Shown here: positions 1-7,481 of the stretch, piece after piece
Layout: the number at the start of each line of letters is the position of its first letter
Position numbering within the stretch: position 1 is the stretch's first letter
From: DASYQD01 sp036005845
GTDB taxonomy: Bacteria > Acidobacteriota > Thermoanaerobaculia > Multivoradales > JAIOJS01
Direction of reading: 5' to 3'
Assembly (NCBI GenBank): GCA_036005845.1
Contig: DASYQD010000074.1
Location: 1-8,210 of the forward strand
Length of the DNA stretch: 8,210 nucleotides
Program-made: the position numbers and the translations under genes
The notes under the pieces: model-generated
Databases searched by the model: none
Seen by the model: the letters and a program-made list of their open reading frames with translations, nothing else
What the model was told of the DNA's origin: nothing

Positions 1-357
1 CTCGACGAGCGCGCCCTTCGGCAACGCTGCGACCTGCACGGTCGATCGCGCGGGCCGGTGACTGCCCATCGCTTCGCCGTACAAGGCGTTGAGCTTGGGG
101 AAGTCCGCGAGATCCACCACGTACACCGTCGCCTTGACCACGTCCGAGAACTCGCACCCCGCCGACGCCAGCACCGCTCTGAGGTTCGCGAGCACCTGCG
201 TCGCCTGCGCCTCGAAGCCGCCGCTCACCATCTCGCCGCTCTTCGGGTCGAGCGGGATCTGTCCCGACGTGAAGAGGAAGCCGTGGACCGAGACCGCTTG
301 TGCGTAAGGCCCGATCGCTGCGGGGGCGTCGTCGGTGTGATGCGCTTCGATCGTCAC
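1..357 (-). CDS. ridA: RidA/YjgF/YER057c family imine/enamine deaminase, 3' end cut by window
   Basis: RidA proteins are small cytosolic trimers that hydrolyse reactive enamine/imine intermediates, such as 2-aminoacrylate from PLP-dependent dehydratases, releasing ammonia and a ketoacid. The 119 visible codons align along almost the whole family length (about 125-130 aa), so only the last few residues and the stop are missing. Visible landmarks: APAAIGPYAQAV near residues 11-22 (Tyr18), FTSGQIPLDP at 29-38 (Ser31), and PARSTVQVAALPKGALVE at 102-119, where Arg104 matches the substrate-carboxylate-binding arginine (Arg105 in E. coli RidA) and Glu119 the catalytic-region glutamate. The GTG start at 357 is chosen because GGAGG lies seven bases upstream and homology begins within about ten residues. 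It starts 13 bases after the hpt stop, so the two are probably co-transcribed. The call to family is secure; the exact substrate is not shown by sequence. Confidence 0.95.
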   Translation of the reverse strand, partial: MTIEAHHTDDAPAAIGPYAQAVSVHGFLFTSGQIPLDPKSGEMVSGGFEAQATQVLANLRAVLASAGCEFSDVVKATVYVVDLADFPKLNALYGEAMGSHRPARSTVQVAALPKGALVE

Positions 358-364
358 TCTCTCG

Positions 365-369
365 CCTCC
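365..369 (-). promoter_or_regulatory. Shine-Dalgarno site of ridA
   Basis: Reading the minus strand, GGAGG follows the hpt TGA stop by one base and ends seven bases before the ridA GTG. It fixes the GTG as the start and suggests that ribosomes finishing hpt can re-initiate directly on ridA. Confidence 0.75.
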
Positions 370-370
370 G

Positions 371-982
371 TCACTTGCCTTCCTCCAACACACCGATGTA
401 CGGCAGGTTCCGATACCGCTCCGCGTAGTCGAGCCCGTAGCCCACCACGAACAGGTCCTCGATGGCGAAGCCGCGGTACTCGATCGGCACGTCGACTTCG
501 CGGCGCGACGACTTGTCGAGCAGCGCGCAGAGCTTGACGGACCGCGCGCCGCGCCAGCGCAGCAGGTCGAGGATCGTGCGCAGCGTGTAGCCGGTGTCGA
601 CGATGTCCTCGACGAGCAGCACGTCCGCGTCGCGCACCGGCAGGTCGAGGTCCTTGCGGATGCGCACCTCGCCGGGGCTGGTGCCGCCGCCGTAGCTGGC
701 GGTCTGGAAGAAGTCGATCGCCACCGGCAGCTCGAGGCGCTTCACCAGGTCGACGAGGAAGAACACCGAGCCCTTGAGCACGCCGACGCAGATCAGCCGG
801 TCGCTCTCGGCGTAGTCGCGGTTGATCGCCGCCGCCAGCTCGGCGACGCGGCGCTGCAGGTCGTCGGCGGAGATCAACACCCGCGGCCGGGCGGAGCGGG
901 GCAGCGCGGCGGCGGGTCGGGCGCTCGAAGCGGGGCTTTGGGACGTCCGGTCAGGCGGGCTGCTCGGCATCCGGCCGATCAT
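371..982 (-). CDS. hpt: Hypoxanthine (guanine) phosphoribosyltransferase
   Basis: Cytosolic purine-salvage enzyme that joins hypoxanthine or guanine to PRPP, giving IMP or GMP plus pyrophosphate. The type I PRTase signature is intact: VLLVEDIVDTGYTL at residues 121-134, with the acidic pair Glu125-Asp126 and the phosphate-binding loop DTGYT. Also visible are the LKGS loop at 69-72, the flexible loop beginning SYGGG at 96-100, and VVGYGLDYAERYRNLPYIG at 179-197 with the metal/base-proximal Asp185. Family members are about 175-185 aa; this frame gives 203 because residues 1-33 are a Pro/Ala/Ser/Arg-rich tail without homology. ATG at 982 is the longest start and ATG at 970 (Met5) is equally possible. 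Neither has a clear Shine-Dalgarno, and a GTG at Val35 would give a normal-length enzyme. It is the first gene of the minus-strand pair with ridA and diverges from the 528-aa gene. Confidence 0.96.
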   Translation of the reverse strand: MIGRMPSSPPDRTSQSPASSARPAAALPRSARPRVLISADDLQRRVAELAAAINRDYAESDRLICVGVLKGSVFFLVDLVKRLELPVAIDFFQTASYGGGTSPGEVRIRKDLDLPVRDADVLLVEDIVDTGYTLRTILDLLRWRGARSVKLCALLDKSSRREVDVPIEYRGFAIEDLFVVGYGLDYAERYRNLPYIGVLEEGK

Positions 983-983
983 T

Positions 984-989
984 TAGAAT
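984..989 (+). promoter_or_regulatory. Possible -10 element TAGAAT in the divergent gap
   Basis: The gap between hpt and the 528-aa gene is an AT-rich island in very GC-rich DNA (ATTTAGAATC at 981-990). TAGAAT matches the sigma-70 -10 consensus in five of six positions and would start a transcript near 996, giving a leader of about 27 bases before the ATG at 1023. No good -35 hexamer lies 16-18 bases upstream. The hpt promoter must lie in or beyond this same gap, because hpt starts at its edge. I could not identify a convincing minus-strand -10. Prediction only. Confidence 0.4.
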
Positions 990-1022
990 CAAGCGCAAAG
1001 GCGCAAGTCCCAGGTCCCCAAG

Positions 1023-2609
1023 ATGTCGGTCCAAGAGCTGAGCACGCTGCACAAGCGCTACGTCGACGTCTCGGACCGCTTCAAGTCGTCCTGGACCTAC
1101 CACCAGTTCCTCCAGGGCCTCCACAAGCTCGCCGGCGAGGGTGAGCTGGGGCAGTACGCCACCGAGTTCCAGGCGGTCTACGGCCTCCTCAAGGAGGTGT
1201 CGCAGCACCTCACGGCGGTCTCCACCGACCGCGTGCGCAACGAGCTCGAGATGGTCGAGCGGCAGCTGCAGGACCTCAACCGCTGGCTGCTGCAGGAGGA
1301 CGGCAAGGTCGTGCCCTCGCAGCTGCGCATGTTCTTCCAGCGCGTGCGCAACTACAACGAGGGCATCCTCGTCCAGCTCGTCAAGTTCTACCTCTACATG
1401 CGTCCCGCCGCCGACTGGGGTCAGGAGCTGCACGACAAGCTCGACTTCCTGATCACCAAGCTCTCCGAGGAGGCCCAGGGGCCGCAGGGACCGTGGGTGC
1501 TGCAGGAGCGCAGCAAGGTCAGGGCGATCTACAACGGCCTCTGGCAGCTCGTCGGCGGGCTGACGCTGACCGAGAGCGAGGTCGAGCAGCACCGCGGCAA
1601 GATCGACGAGCTGCGCCGGCGCATGCTGCGGGCCGAGACCTTCGACCAGCTCATCGACGGCGAGCTGATCGCCGAGTACCGGCGCTTCAAGTTCGGCCTG
1701 GGGCGGCTGTTCCTCCACCCCGAGCTGCTGATCGCCATCGTCGAGACCAACCTGGCGCTGCGCAACCACATCCAGCAGCTCTACCGGCGCGAGGAGCAGC
1801 GCATCGTCGCCGACTACCAGCGCATCTTCGAGCTCGAGCGGGTGGTGGCGGTGGACACCCAGCTCGACCTCGAGCTCTCCGCCTTCCGGGAAGAGGTGGA
1901 GACCTTCGAGAAGAACCTGCAGAACGAGTCGCTGTCGCTCGGCGAGCTGCGCCGCCTGCGCCAGCACGTGCGCACGTTGATCCCGCGGCTGACCGGCATC
2001 CAGGCCAGCGAAGAGCTGTTCAGCGAGCCAAGCGCGCCGCAGGGTTCGGGCGGCCAGGAGCCGCAGCGTTCGCCGACAGCGGCCGGCGCGGCGGCGGCAG
2101 CGTCGACCAACGGCGCGCCGTCGCCGGGCGTCGGCTGGGGCGAGGACCTGCTGGTAGACCACCACCGCAAGCTGCTCCGCGCGCTCGACGGCGTGCAGTC
2201 GGAGGTGAGCCCGAAGGTGGCGGCGTTCTCGCCCGAGCTCTTTCCCTTCCGGCTGGAGCCGCGCGAGGTCGTCGCTTTCCGCCGCCTCAACCGTCACGAG
2301 GACGCCACCAACCGCGACCTCGAGAGCTTCCTGCTCTGGGCCGCGTCGCTGCGCTCGCGCACGCAGGACGAGATCGAGGAGATCCGCGGCATCCTCGACG
2401 ACACCATGGTGACGCGCGAGGCAACGGTCTTCGGCCGCGCCAAGCAGACGGCGCGGCTGGCGGACCTCTTCGTCCATCGCTTCGACCACGAGATCGCGCA
2501 GACGGTGCTGGCCGGCGGCGGTGGCGAGGAGGCGCGCGAGCTGCAGGTGCTGAAGATGCGGCTGGTGCGCGAATCGGCAGGGTTGTGGTTGCTGATCTAC
2601 AAGCCGTAG
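1023..2609 (+). CDS. Helix-rich two-region protein of unknown function (528 aa)
   Basis: I do not recognise this family. The protein is 528 aa with no signal peptide, no membrane segment and no nucleotide-binding or catalytic motif I can see. Residues 1-333 look almost wholly alpha-helical, rich in Glu/Arg/Gln/Leu, with stretches of heptad-like character around 61-92, 183-205, 243-275 and 280-318. They also carry aromatic-rich patches (WTYHQFLQGLHKL at 24-36; YNEGILVQLVKFYLYMRP at 111-128). Residues 334-372 are a low-complexity Ala/Gly/Ser/Pro/Gln linker. Residues 373-528 form a second helical region containing FSPELFPFRLEPREVVAFRR at 402-421, and the C-terminus is hydrophobic (LWLLIYKP). The steady GC-rich codon pattern and lack of stops support a real gene. 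The ATG at 1023 has only a weak AGGT seven bases upstream. It lies between hpt (divergent) and PNP (26-base gap downstream). A scaffold or protein-interaction role would fit the shape but is speculation. Confidence 0.88.
   Translation: MSVQELSTLHKRYVDVSDRFKSSWTYHQFLQGLHKLAGEGELGQYATEFQAVYGLLKEVSQHLTAVSTDRVRNELEMVERQLQDLNRWLLQEDGKVVPSQLRMFFQRVRNYNEGILVQLVKFYLYMRPAADWGQELHDKLDFLITKLSEEAQGPQGPWVLQERSKVRAIYNGLWQLVGGLTLTESEVEQHRGKIDELRRRMLRAETFDQLIDGELIAEYRRFKFGLGRLFLHPELLIAIVETNLALRNHIQQLYRREEQRIVADYQRIFELERVVAVDTQLDLELSAFREEVETFEKNLQNESLSLGELRRLRQHVRTLIPRLTGIQASEELFSEPSAPQGSGGQEPQRSPTAAGAAAAASTNGAPSPGVGWGEDLLVDHHRKLLRALDGVQSEVSPKVAAFSPELFPFRLEPREVVAFRRLNRHEDATNRDLESFLLWAASLRSRTQDEIEEIRGILDDTMVTREATVFGRAKQTARLADLFVHRFDHEIAQTVLAGGGGEEARELQVLKMRLVRESAGLWLLIYKP
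2052..2138 (+). other. Low-complexity interdomain linker in the 528-aa protein
   Basis: This stretch encodes roughly residues 344-372, almost entirely Ala, Gly, Ser, Pro, Gln and Thr, including a run of five alanines. It separates two predicted helical regions and is best read as a flexible tether. It also marks a natural boundary for testing whether the two halves occur separately in other genomes. Confidence 0.7.
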
Positions 2610-2623
2610 CGCTGCACCCGCTG

Positions 2624-2629
2624 TAGCAT
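2624..2629 (+). promoter_or_regulatory. TAGCAT -10-like element six bases before the PNP start
   Basis: TAGCAT (TAnnnT class, four of six matches to TATAAT) is followed by exactly six bases, CGCGCG, and then the GTG start of the PNP gene. That is the normal distance from a -10 hexamer to +1, so transcription would begin at the start codon and the mRNA would be leaderless. The absence of any Shine-Dalgarno fits. I see no clear -35 hexamer. Confidence 0.4.
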
Positions 2630-2635
2630 CGCGCG

Positions 2636-3469
2636 GTGAACCACCTCGTCGAGGAGCTCGCCGCGGCGCGCGGCACCTGGCGCGAGCTCGGATGGCCGCA
2701 GCCGCGGGTGGCGTTGGTGTCGGGGTCGGGGCTCGCCGTCGACCTCGACCTGCCGAGCACCGGCCGCGCGCCGCTGCAGAAGCTGGTGCCGTGGCCGATC
2801 CACGCCGTGGCCGGGCATCCGCTGGAGGTGGAGGTGCTGCTGCCGAGCGGCGCCGCGCCCGTCGTCTACTTCCGTGGCCGGCTGCACACCTATCAGGGCT
2901 ACACGGCGGCGCAGGCGGTGTTCCCGATCCGCCTCGCGGCGCTGCTCGGCGTCAAGGTGCTGCTGCTCACCAACGCGGCGGGCGCGGTGGCCGAACGGCT
3001 GCGCGCCGGCGCGCTCGCGCTGGTCACCGACCACCTCAACCTGACCGGCCTCAACCCATTGACCGGCACGCCGCCAGAGGAGTGGGGGCCGCGCTTCCCC
3101 GACATGATCGACGCCTACGACCCGCGGCTGCGCGAGCTGCTGCGGCGGCACGCGGACGCCATCGGCCTGACGCTCGACGAGGGCGTCTACGGCGGCCTCG
3201 CCGGTCCCACCTACGAGACGCCGGCGGAGGTGCGGATGCTGCGTACGCTGGGCGCCGACCTGGTGGGGATGTCGACCGTGCTCGAGGTGATCGCGGCGCG
3301 CCACCTCGGCGTGCGCTGCGCCTGCATCTCGCTCGCCGCGAACCCCGGCGCCGGCATGGTGGCCGAGCTGCTCGACCACGAAGAGGTGCTGGCGGCGGGC
3401 CGCGCCGCGGCGACGCAGCTCGGGCGCCTCTTCGAGCGCGTGCTGGCCGACCCGGCACTGGCGATGTAG
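2636..3469 (+). CDS. punA: Purine nucleoside phosphorylase (trimeric, PNP/MTAP family)
   Basis: Phosphorolyses (deoxy)inosine and (deoxy)guanosine to the free base plus (deoxy)ribose-1-phosphate in the cytosol. The base can then be taken by Hpt, encoded 1.7 kb away. At 277 aa it has the length of low-molecular-mass trimeric PNPs. Motifs in order: phosphate-binding GSGL at 30-33, GRLHTYQG at 81-88, TNAAG at 112-116, HLNLTGLNP at 133-141, FPDM..AYD at 154-162, GPTYETPAEVR at 190-200 with base-binding Glu198, VGMSTV at 210-215 with Met212, Asn236 in SLAANPGAG, and His248 in HEEVLAAG. These correspond to human Glu201, Met219, Asn243 and His257. Asn236 argues for 6-oxopurine nucleosides rather than methylthioadenosine. 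The Thr usually preceding that Asn is Ala here. The GTG start matches family N-termini; no Shine-Dalgarno is visible. The symbol is assigned by family; pnp or deoD-like names are also in use. Confidence 0.94.
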   Translation: MNHLVEELAAARGTWRELGWPQPRVALVSGSGLAVDLDLPSTGRAPLQKLVPWPIHAVAGHPLEVEVLLPSGAAPVVYFRGRLHTYQGYTAAQAVFPIRLAALLGVKVLLLTNAAGAVAERLRAGALALVTDHLNLTGLNPLTGTPPEEWGPRFPDMIDAYDPRLRELLRRHADAIGLTLDEGVYGGLAGPTYETPAEVRMLRTLGADLVGMSTVLEVIAARHLGVRCACISLAANPGAGMVAELLDHEEVLAAGRAAATQLGRLFERVLADPALAM

Positions 3470-3483
3470 GGTCGCGCGCTGGC

Positions 3484-3502
3484 TCATCCAGAGGTCATCC
3501 AG

Positions 3503-3503
<1 letters not shown>
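3484..3503 (+). repeat. Nine-base tandem-like repeat around the lysS ribosome site
   Basis: TCATCCAGA occurs at 3484-3492 and again at 3495-3503, an 11-base period, the second copy running into the lysS ATG. The junction between them creates the AGAGGT Shine-Dalgarno. It may be a small local duplication; nothing shows that it has a function. Confidence 0.5.
3490..3495 (+). promoter_or_regulatory. Shine-Dalgarno site of lysS
   Basis: AGAGGT ends seven bases before the ATG at 3503, a good spacing. It supports this start, which also gives the standard LysRS N-terminus. A TAGGGT element at 3467-3472, overlapping the PNP stop codon, could serve as a -10 for a separate lysS transcript with a leader of about 24 bases; that part is conjecture. 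Confidence 0.6.
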
Positions 3504-4997
<1,494 letters not shown>

Positions 4998-4999
<2 letters not shown>

Positions 5000-5006
5000 G
5001 AGGAGG
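4998..5006 (+). promoter_or_regulatory. Strong Shine-Dalgarno of the membrane-protein gene
   Basis: AGGAGGAGG begins inside the lysS TAG stop (4997-4999) and its second GGAGG (5002-5006) ends seven bases before the ATG at 5014. It is the strongest ribosome site in the window. It decides the start of the following gene, since the same reading frame remains open far upstream through lysS without being used. Confidence 0.8.
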
Positions 5007-5013
5007 GGAAACC

Positions 5014-5553
5014 ATGCACCTGCTGTACGAGAGTCTCTTGCCGAGCGCCAACTGGTTGACCATCGGGCTGCTGTTCGCCGTCGTCTTGGTCTGCATCGGT
5101 CTGTTCATCGGCCGATTGGACGCTCTTCGGCGCACCACCAACATCGGCCGCGAGAAGCTGCTCGACGGCCGCTTGTGGTACACCGCGTCCGACGCCGCTT
5201 CGCTCTTCGACCAGTTGGGAGCGCGGGGAAGACGGCTCTACGCGTGGACCGCGGTGACGCTCGACCTCTTCTTTCCGCTCGCGTACGGACTGCTGTTCGC
5301 GCTGCTGCTCGTCCGGCTCTGGCCGCCGGGCCAGGCCTGGCTACTCCTCCTGCCGATCCTCACCGTGCTCGCGGATATCCTCGAGAACCTCACCATCGCG
5401 ACGATGATCTGGACCTGGCGCGCGGGTGAAGAACCGTCGCTGGCCGGCGAGGCGGCCATCTTCACGTTGACCAAGCACATCTTCCTGCTGCTTTCCGTCT
5501 TGGCCATCTTGATCGGCTTCGTACATGCGCTGCCACGGCTCGGCTGCTGCTAG
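5014..5553 (+). CDS. Four-helix integral membrane protein of unknown function (179 aa)
   Basis: I cannot assign a function. The 179-aa product has four hydrophobic segments at about residues 14-34, 78-101, 109-134 and 148-171. The loop at 35-77 is rich in Arg/Lys, so by the positive-inside rule it should be cytoplasmic, with both termini outside. Polar residues sit in or beside the helices: Asp84 in TLDLFFPLAYG (82-92) and Asp121, Glu124 and Asn125 in LADILENLTIATMIW (119-133); the last helix begins FTLTKH (150-155). These look like conserved functional positions, but that is inference. The protein ends in two cysteines. Start: ATG with a strong Shine-Dalgarno. Leu codon use differs from lysS: nine TTG of 43 Leu by my count, against three of roughly 70 in lysS. 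It lies between lysS and the lol genes, 14 bases after one stop and 9 before the next start. Confidence 0.88.
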   Translation: MHLLYESLLPSANWLTIGLLFAVVLVCIGLFIGRLDALRRTTNIGREKLLDGRLWYTASDAASLFDQLGARGRRLYAWTAVTLDLFFPLAYGLLFALLLVRLWPPGQAWLLLLPILTVLADILENLTIATMIWTWRAGEEPSLAGEAAIFTLTKHIFLLLSVLAILIGFVHALPRLGCC

Positions 5554-5556
5554 CGT
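5551..5556 (+). promoter_or_regulatory. TAGCGT element six bases before the lolC TTG start
   Basis: TAGCGT includes the stop codon of the membrane-protein gene and is followed by six bases (CGAAGC) and the TTG start of the permease gene, the same layout as before the PNP gene. It could be a -10 giving a leaderless transcript. It matches TATAAT at only three positions and the TAG is explained by the stop codon, so chance is a real alternative. Confidence 0.25.
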
Positions 5557-5562
5557 CGAAGC

Positions 5563-6765
5563 TTGAGCTTCGTCTGGCGCCTGCCCTTCCCGCTGCTCCT
5601 GGCGTTGCGCTACCTGCGCAGCACGCGCAAGGATGCGTTCGTCAGCTTCCTCTCCGCGGTAGCGGCCGGCGGCATCGGTCTCGGCGTCGCGGCGCTGGTG
5701 CTGGCGCTCTCGGCGCTCGGCGGTCTGCAGCAGGCGCTGCGCGGCGAGGTGCTGGCGCGGACGCCGCACCTCGAGATCGAGCTGCCGCATCCGGGCCCGT
5801 CCGGAGACGGCGGTCAGGGCGCGGCGGCGCTGCAGGAGCGGCTGCTCGCGCTGCCCGGTGTGGTGCACGTGCAGGAGGCGGTGCACGGCCGCGGCTGGCT
5901 GGAGAGCGCCGGCCTCGTGCAGACCGTGGACATCGTCGGCTACTCGGGGCTGGTGCCGCGCTTCTTCCCCGGCGCCGAAGGCGGCGCGCCCGGGCTCTAC
6001 ATCAGCAATAGCCTCGCCACCCGCTGGGCGGTGCATCCGGGCGACGTGATGTCCGTGGTGTCGCCGCGCTCGACGTTGACGCCGCTGGGACCGCAGCCGC
6101 GCATCCGCAGCCTGCCGCTCACCGGCACCTTCGAGAGCGGGCGCACCGAAGACGTCGAGCGCATCGCGCTGCCGGTCGCCGTGGCGCGGCCGTTGGCGGG
6201 CAACCCGGCGACGTTCCTCGAGGTCACGGCGGGCGACCTCGACGCGGCGTTGGCATTGGTGCCCGCCGTGCGCGCGCTGCTGCCGCGCGGGGCCGAGCTG
6301 CGCACCTGGGAGCAGCTCAACCGCCCGCTCTTCTTCGCGCTGCGCCTCGAGAAGTCGGTGATGTTCGTCGCCGTCTCGCTCATCGTCCTGGTGGCGGCGA
6401 TGGCGCTCGTCGCCGACCTCGCGCTGGTCATCACCAGCAAGCGCGCCGAGCTCGGCATGCTGGCGACGATGGGCGCGACGCCGCAACGCCTGCGGCGCGC
6501 GTTCCTCTGGCTGGGGCTGTTGATCGCCGGTCTCGGCACTGCAGCCGGCGCGGCGCTCGGCTGTGGCGTCGCGTTGTTCCTCGACCACTACCGTCTGGTG
6601 CGGCTGCCGGGCCAGATCTACTTCCTCGACTACCTCCCATTCCGCCTCGACGCGCCCGACGTCGCGGCCGTCCTCGCCGTCACGCTCACGCTCGCGCTCG
6701 CCAGCGCCCTCTGGGTGGCCCAACGCGTGGCAAGGCTTTCGCCGGTCGAGGCGATGCGCCGGTGA
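5563..6765 (+). CDS. lolC: LolC/LolE-type lipoprotein-releasing ABC permease
   Basis: Inner-membrane subunit of the LolCDE-type complex, which uses ATP to pull outer-membrane lipoproteins from the inner membrane for hand-over to periplasmic LolA. The topology is that of the family at 400 aa: short N-terminus with LALRYLRS at 13-20, first helix about 27-56, a large periplasmic domain about 57-264, then helices about 265-292, 313-340 and 364-386. Diagnostic segments are WEQLNRPLFFALRLEKSVMF (249-268), TSKRAELGMLATMGATPQRL (291-310) and LVRLPGQIYFLDYLPF (345-360). Residues 168-190, with TPLGPQPR, lie where the LolA-binding hook of LolC is found; that assignment is approximate. The start is TTG with no Shine-Dalgarno, chosen because it leaves a normal N-terminus. 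Only one permease is present, so it may work as a homodimer (LolF-like), or its partner may be elsewhere. The stop overlaps lolD. Confidence 0.94.
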   Translation: MSFVWRLPFPLLLALRYLRSTRKDAFVSFLSAVAAGGIGLGVAALVLALSALGGLQQALRGEVLARTPHLEIELPHPGPSGDGGQGAAALQERLLALPGVVHVQEAVHGRGWLESAGLVQTVDIVGYSGLVPRFFPGAEGGAPGLYISNSLATRWAVHPGDVMSVVSPRSTLTPLGPQPRIRSLPLTGTFESGRTEDVERIALPVAVARPLAGNPATFLEVTAGDLDAALALVPAVRALLPRGAELRTWEQLNRPLFFALRLEKSVMFVAVSLIVLVAAMALVADLALVITSKRAELGMLATMGATPQRLRRAFLWLGLLIAGLGTAAGAALGCGVALFLDHYRLVRLPGQIYFLDYLPFRLDAPDVAAVLAVTLTLALASALWVAQRVARLSPVEAMRR

Positions 6766-7472
6766 GCGTCGAGGTCCGCGTTCGCGGCCTGAAGAAGGCC
6801 TATCTCGACGCCACGCGCCGCGTCGAGGTGTTGCGCGGCATCGACATGGACGTGGCGCCGGGCGAGCTCGTTGCGATCGTGGGCCCGTCGGGTTCGGGCA
6901 AGTCGACGCTGTTGCATTTGCTCGGCGGGCTCGACGTGCCGGACGGCGGCAGGGTGGAGGTCGCCGGCGAGGACCTGGCGCGGCTCTCCGGCGCGGCGCT
7001 GGCGCGGTTCCGCAACAAGATGCTGGGGTTCGTCTTCCAGTTCCACCAGCTGCTGCCGGACTTCACGGCGCTCGAGAACGTGATGCTGCCCGGGCGCATC
7101 GCCGGCCGCGACCCGCGCGCCGCGGCGAACGCTGCGGAGAAGCTGCTCGCGGAGGTCGGCCTCGCCGAGCGGCTCGATCACTTCCCCAACCAGCTCTCGG
7201 GCGGCGAGCGGCAGCGCGTCGCGCTCTGCCGCGCGCTGCTGCTCGAGCCGCCGCTGCTGCTCGCCGACGAGCCGACGGGCAACCTCGATCCCGCTACCGG
7301 CGAGCAGGTTTTCGAGCTCTTGCGCGCGATGGCGCTGCGTCACGGCACCACGATGGTGCTCGTCACGCACAACCCGGAGCTGGCCAGACGCTGTGCTAGA
7401 CTTTTGCTGCTGGAGGACGGCATCCTCAAACCCTTCAACGACGTAGCGCCAGTGTCAGAGATCCTGCACTGA
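6762..7472 (+). CDS. lolD: LolD-type ABC transporter ATPase
   Basis: Cytoplasmic ATPase that drives the Lol lipoprotein-release permease. At 236 aa it is standard length with a complete set of motifs: Walker A GPSGSGKS at 41-48, Q-loop Gln93 in FVFQFHQLLPDFTALENVMLP (90-110, characteristic of LolD-type ATPases), signature LSGGERQR at 145-152, Walker B LLLADE at 165-170 with catalytic Glu170, D-loop NLD at 174-176, and switch His203 in VTHNPELA. The GTG start shares GTGA with the permease stop (four-base overlap), a classic translational-coupling layout that makes the permease its partner. MacB-like or FtsE-like ATPases share the motifs, but the neighbour and the Q-loop region favour LolD. A Cys (156) sits in ALCRAL, where Ala is common. 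Confidence 0.95.
   Translation: MSVEVRVRGLKKAYLDATRRVEVLRGIDMDVAPGELVAIVGPSGSGKSTLLHLLGGLDVPDGGRVEVAGEDLARLSGAALARFRNKMLGFVFQFHQLLPDFTALENVMLPGRIAGRDPRAAANAAEKLLAEVGLAERLDHFPNQLSGGERQRVALCRALLLEPPLLLADEPTGNLDPATGEQVFELLRAMALRHGTTMVLVTHNPELARRCARLLLLEDGILKPFNDVAPVSEILH
7394..7402 (+). promoter_or_regulatory. Possible extended -10 (TGCTAGACT) inside lolD, upstream of clpC
   Basis: TGCTAGACT within the 3' part of lolD has the TGnTAnnnT form of an extended -10 promoter, about 80 bases before the clpC ATG. An internal promoter would let clpC, usually a stress-controlled gene, be expressed apart from the lol genes. No -35 was recognised and no CtsR-like operator repeat was seen, so this is weak. 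Confidence 0.2.
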
Positions 7473-7481
7473 TTGGTCTGA

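Noticed and set aside
58..537. 159-codon plus-strand open frame across ridA and hpt
   Set aside because: Antisense to two enzymes with clear motifs; its product is Arg/His-rich and without family resemblance.
951..2489. 512-codon open frame on the minus strand
   Set aside because: It lies antisense to the 528-aa gene, is a monotonous Leu/Glu/Arg/Ala/Val/His/Asp/Gln composition without motifs, and arises because GC-rich codon bias removes stops from the opposite frame.
2610..2635. Intrinsic terminator between the 528-aa gene and PNP
   Set aside because: The 26-base gap has no stable inverted repeat followed by a T run. None was convincing in the other short gaps either.
5341..6723. 460-codon minus-strand open frame over the membrane protein and lolC
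   Set aside because: Antisense to well-supported genes, very rich in Arg/Gln/Glu/His, no recognisable domain, typical of high-GC shadows.
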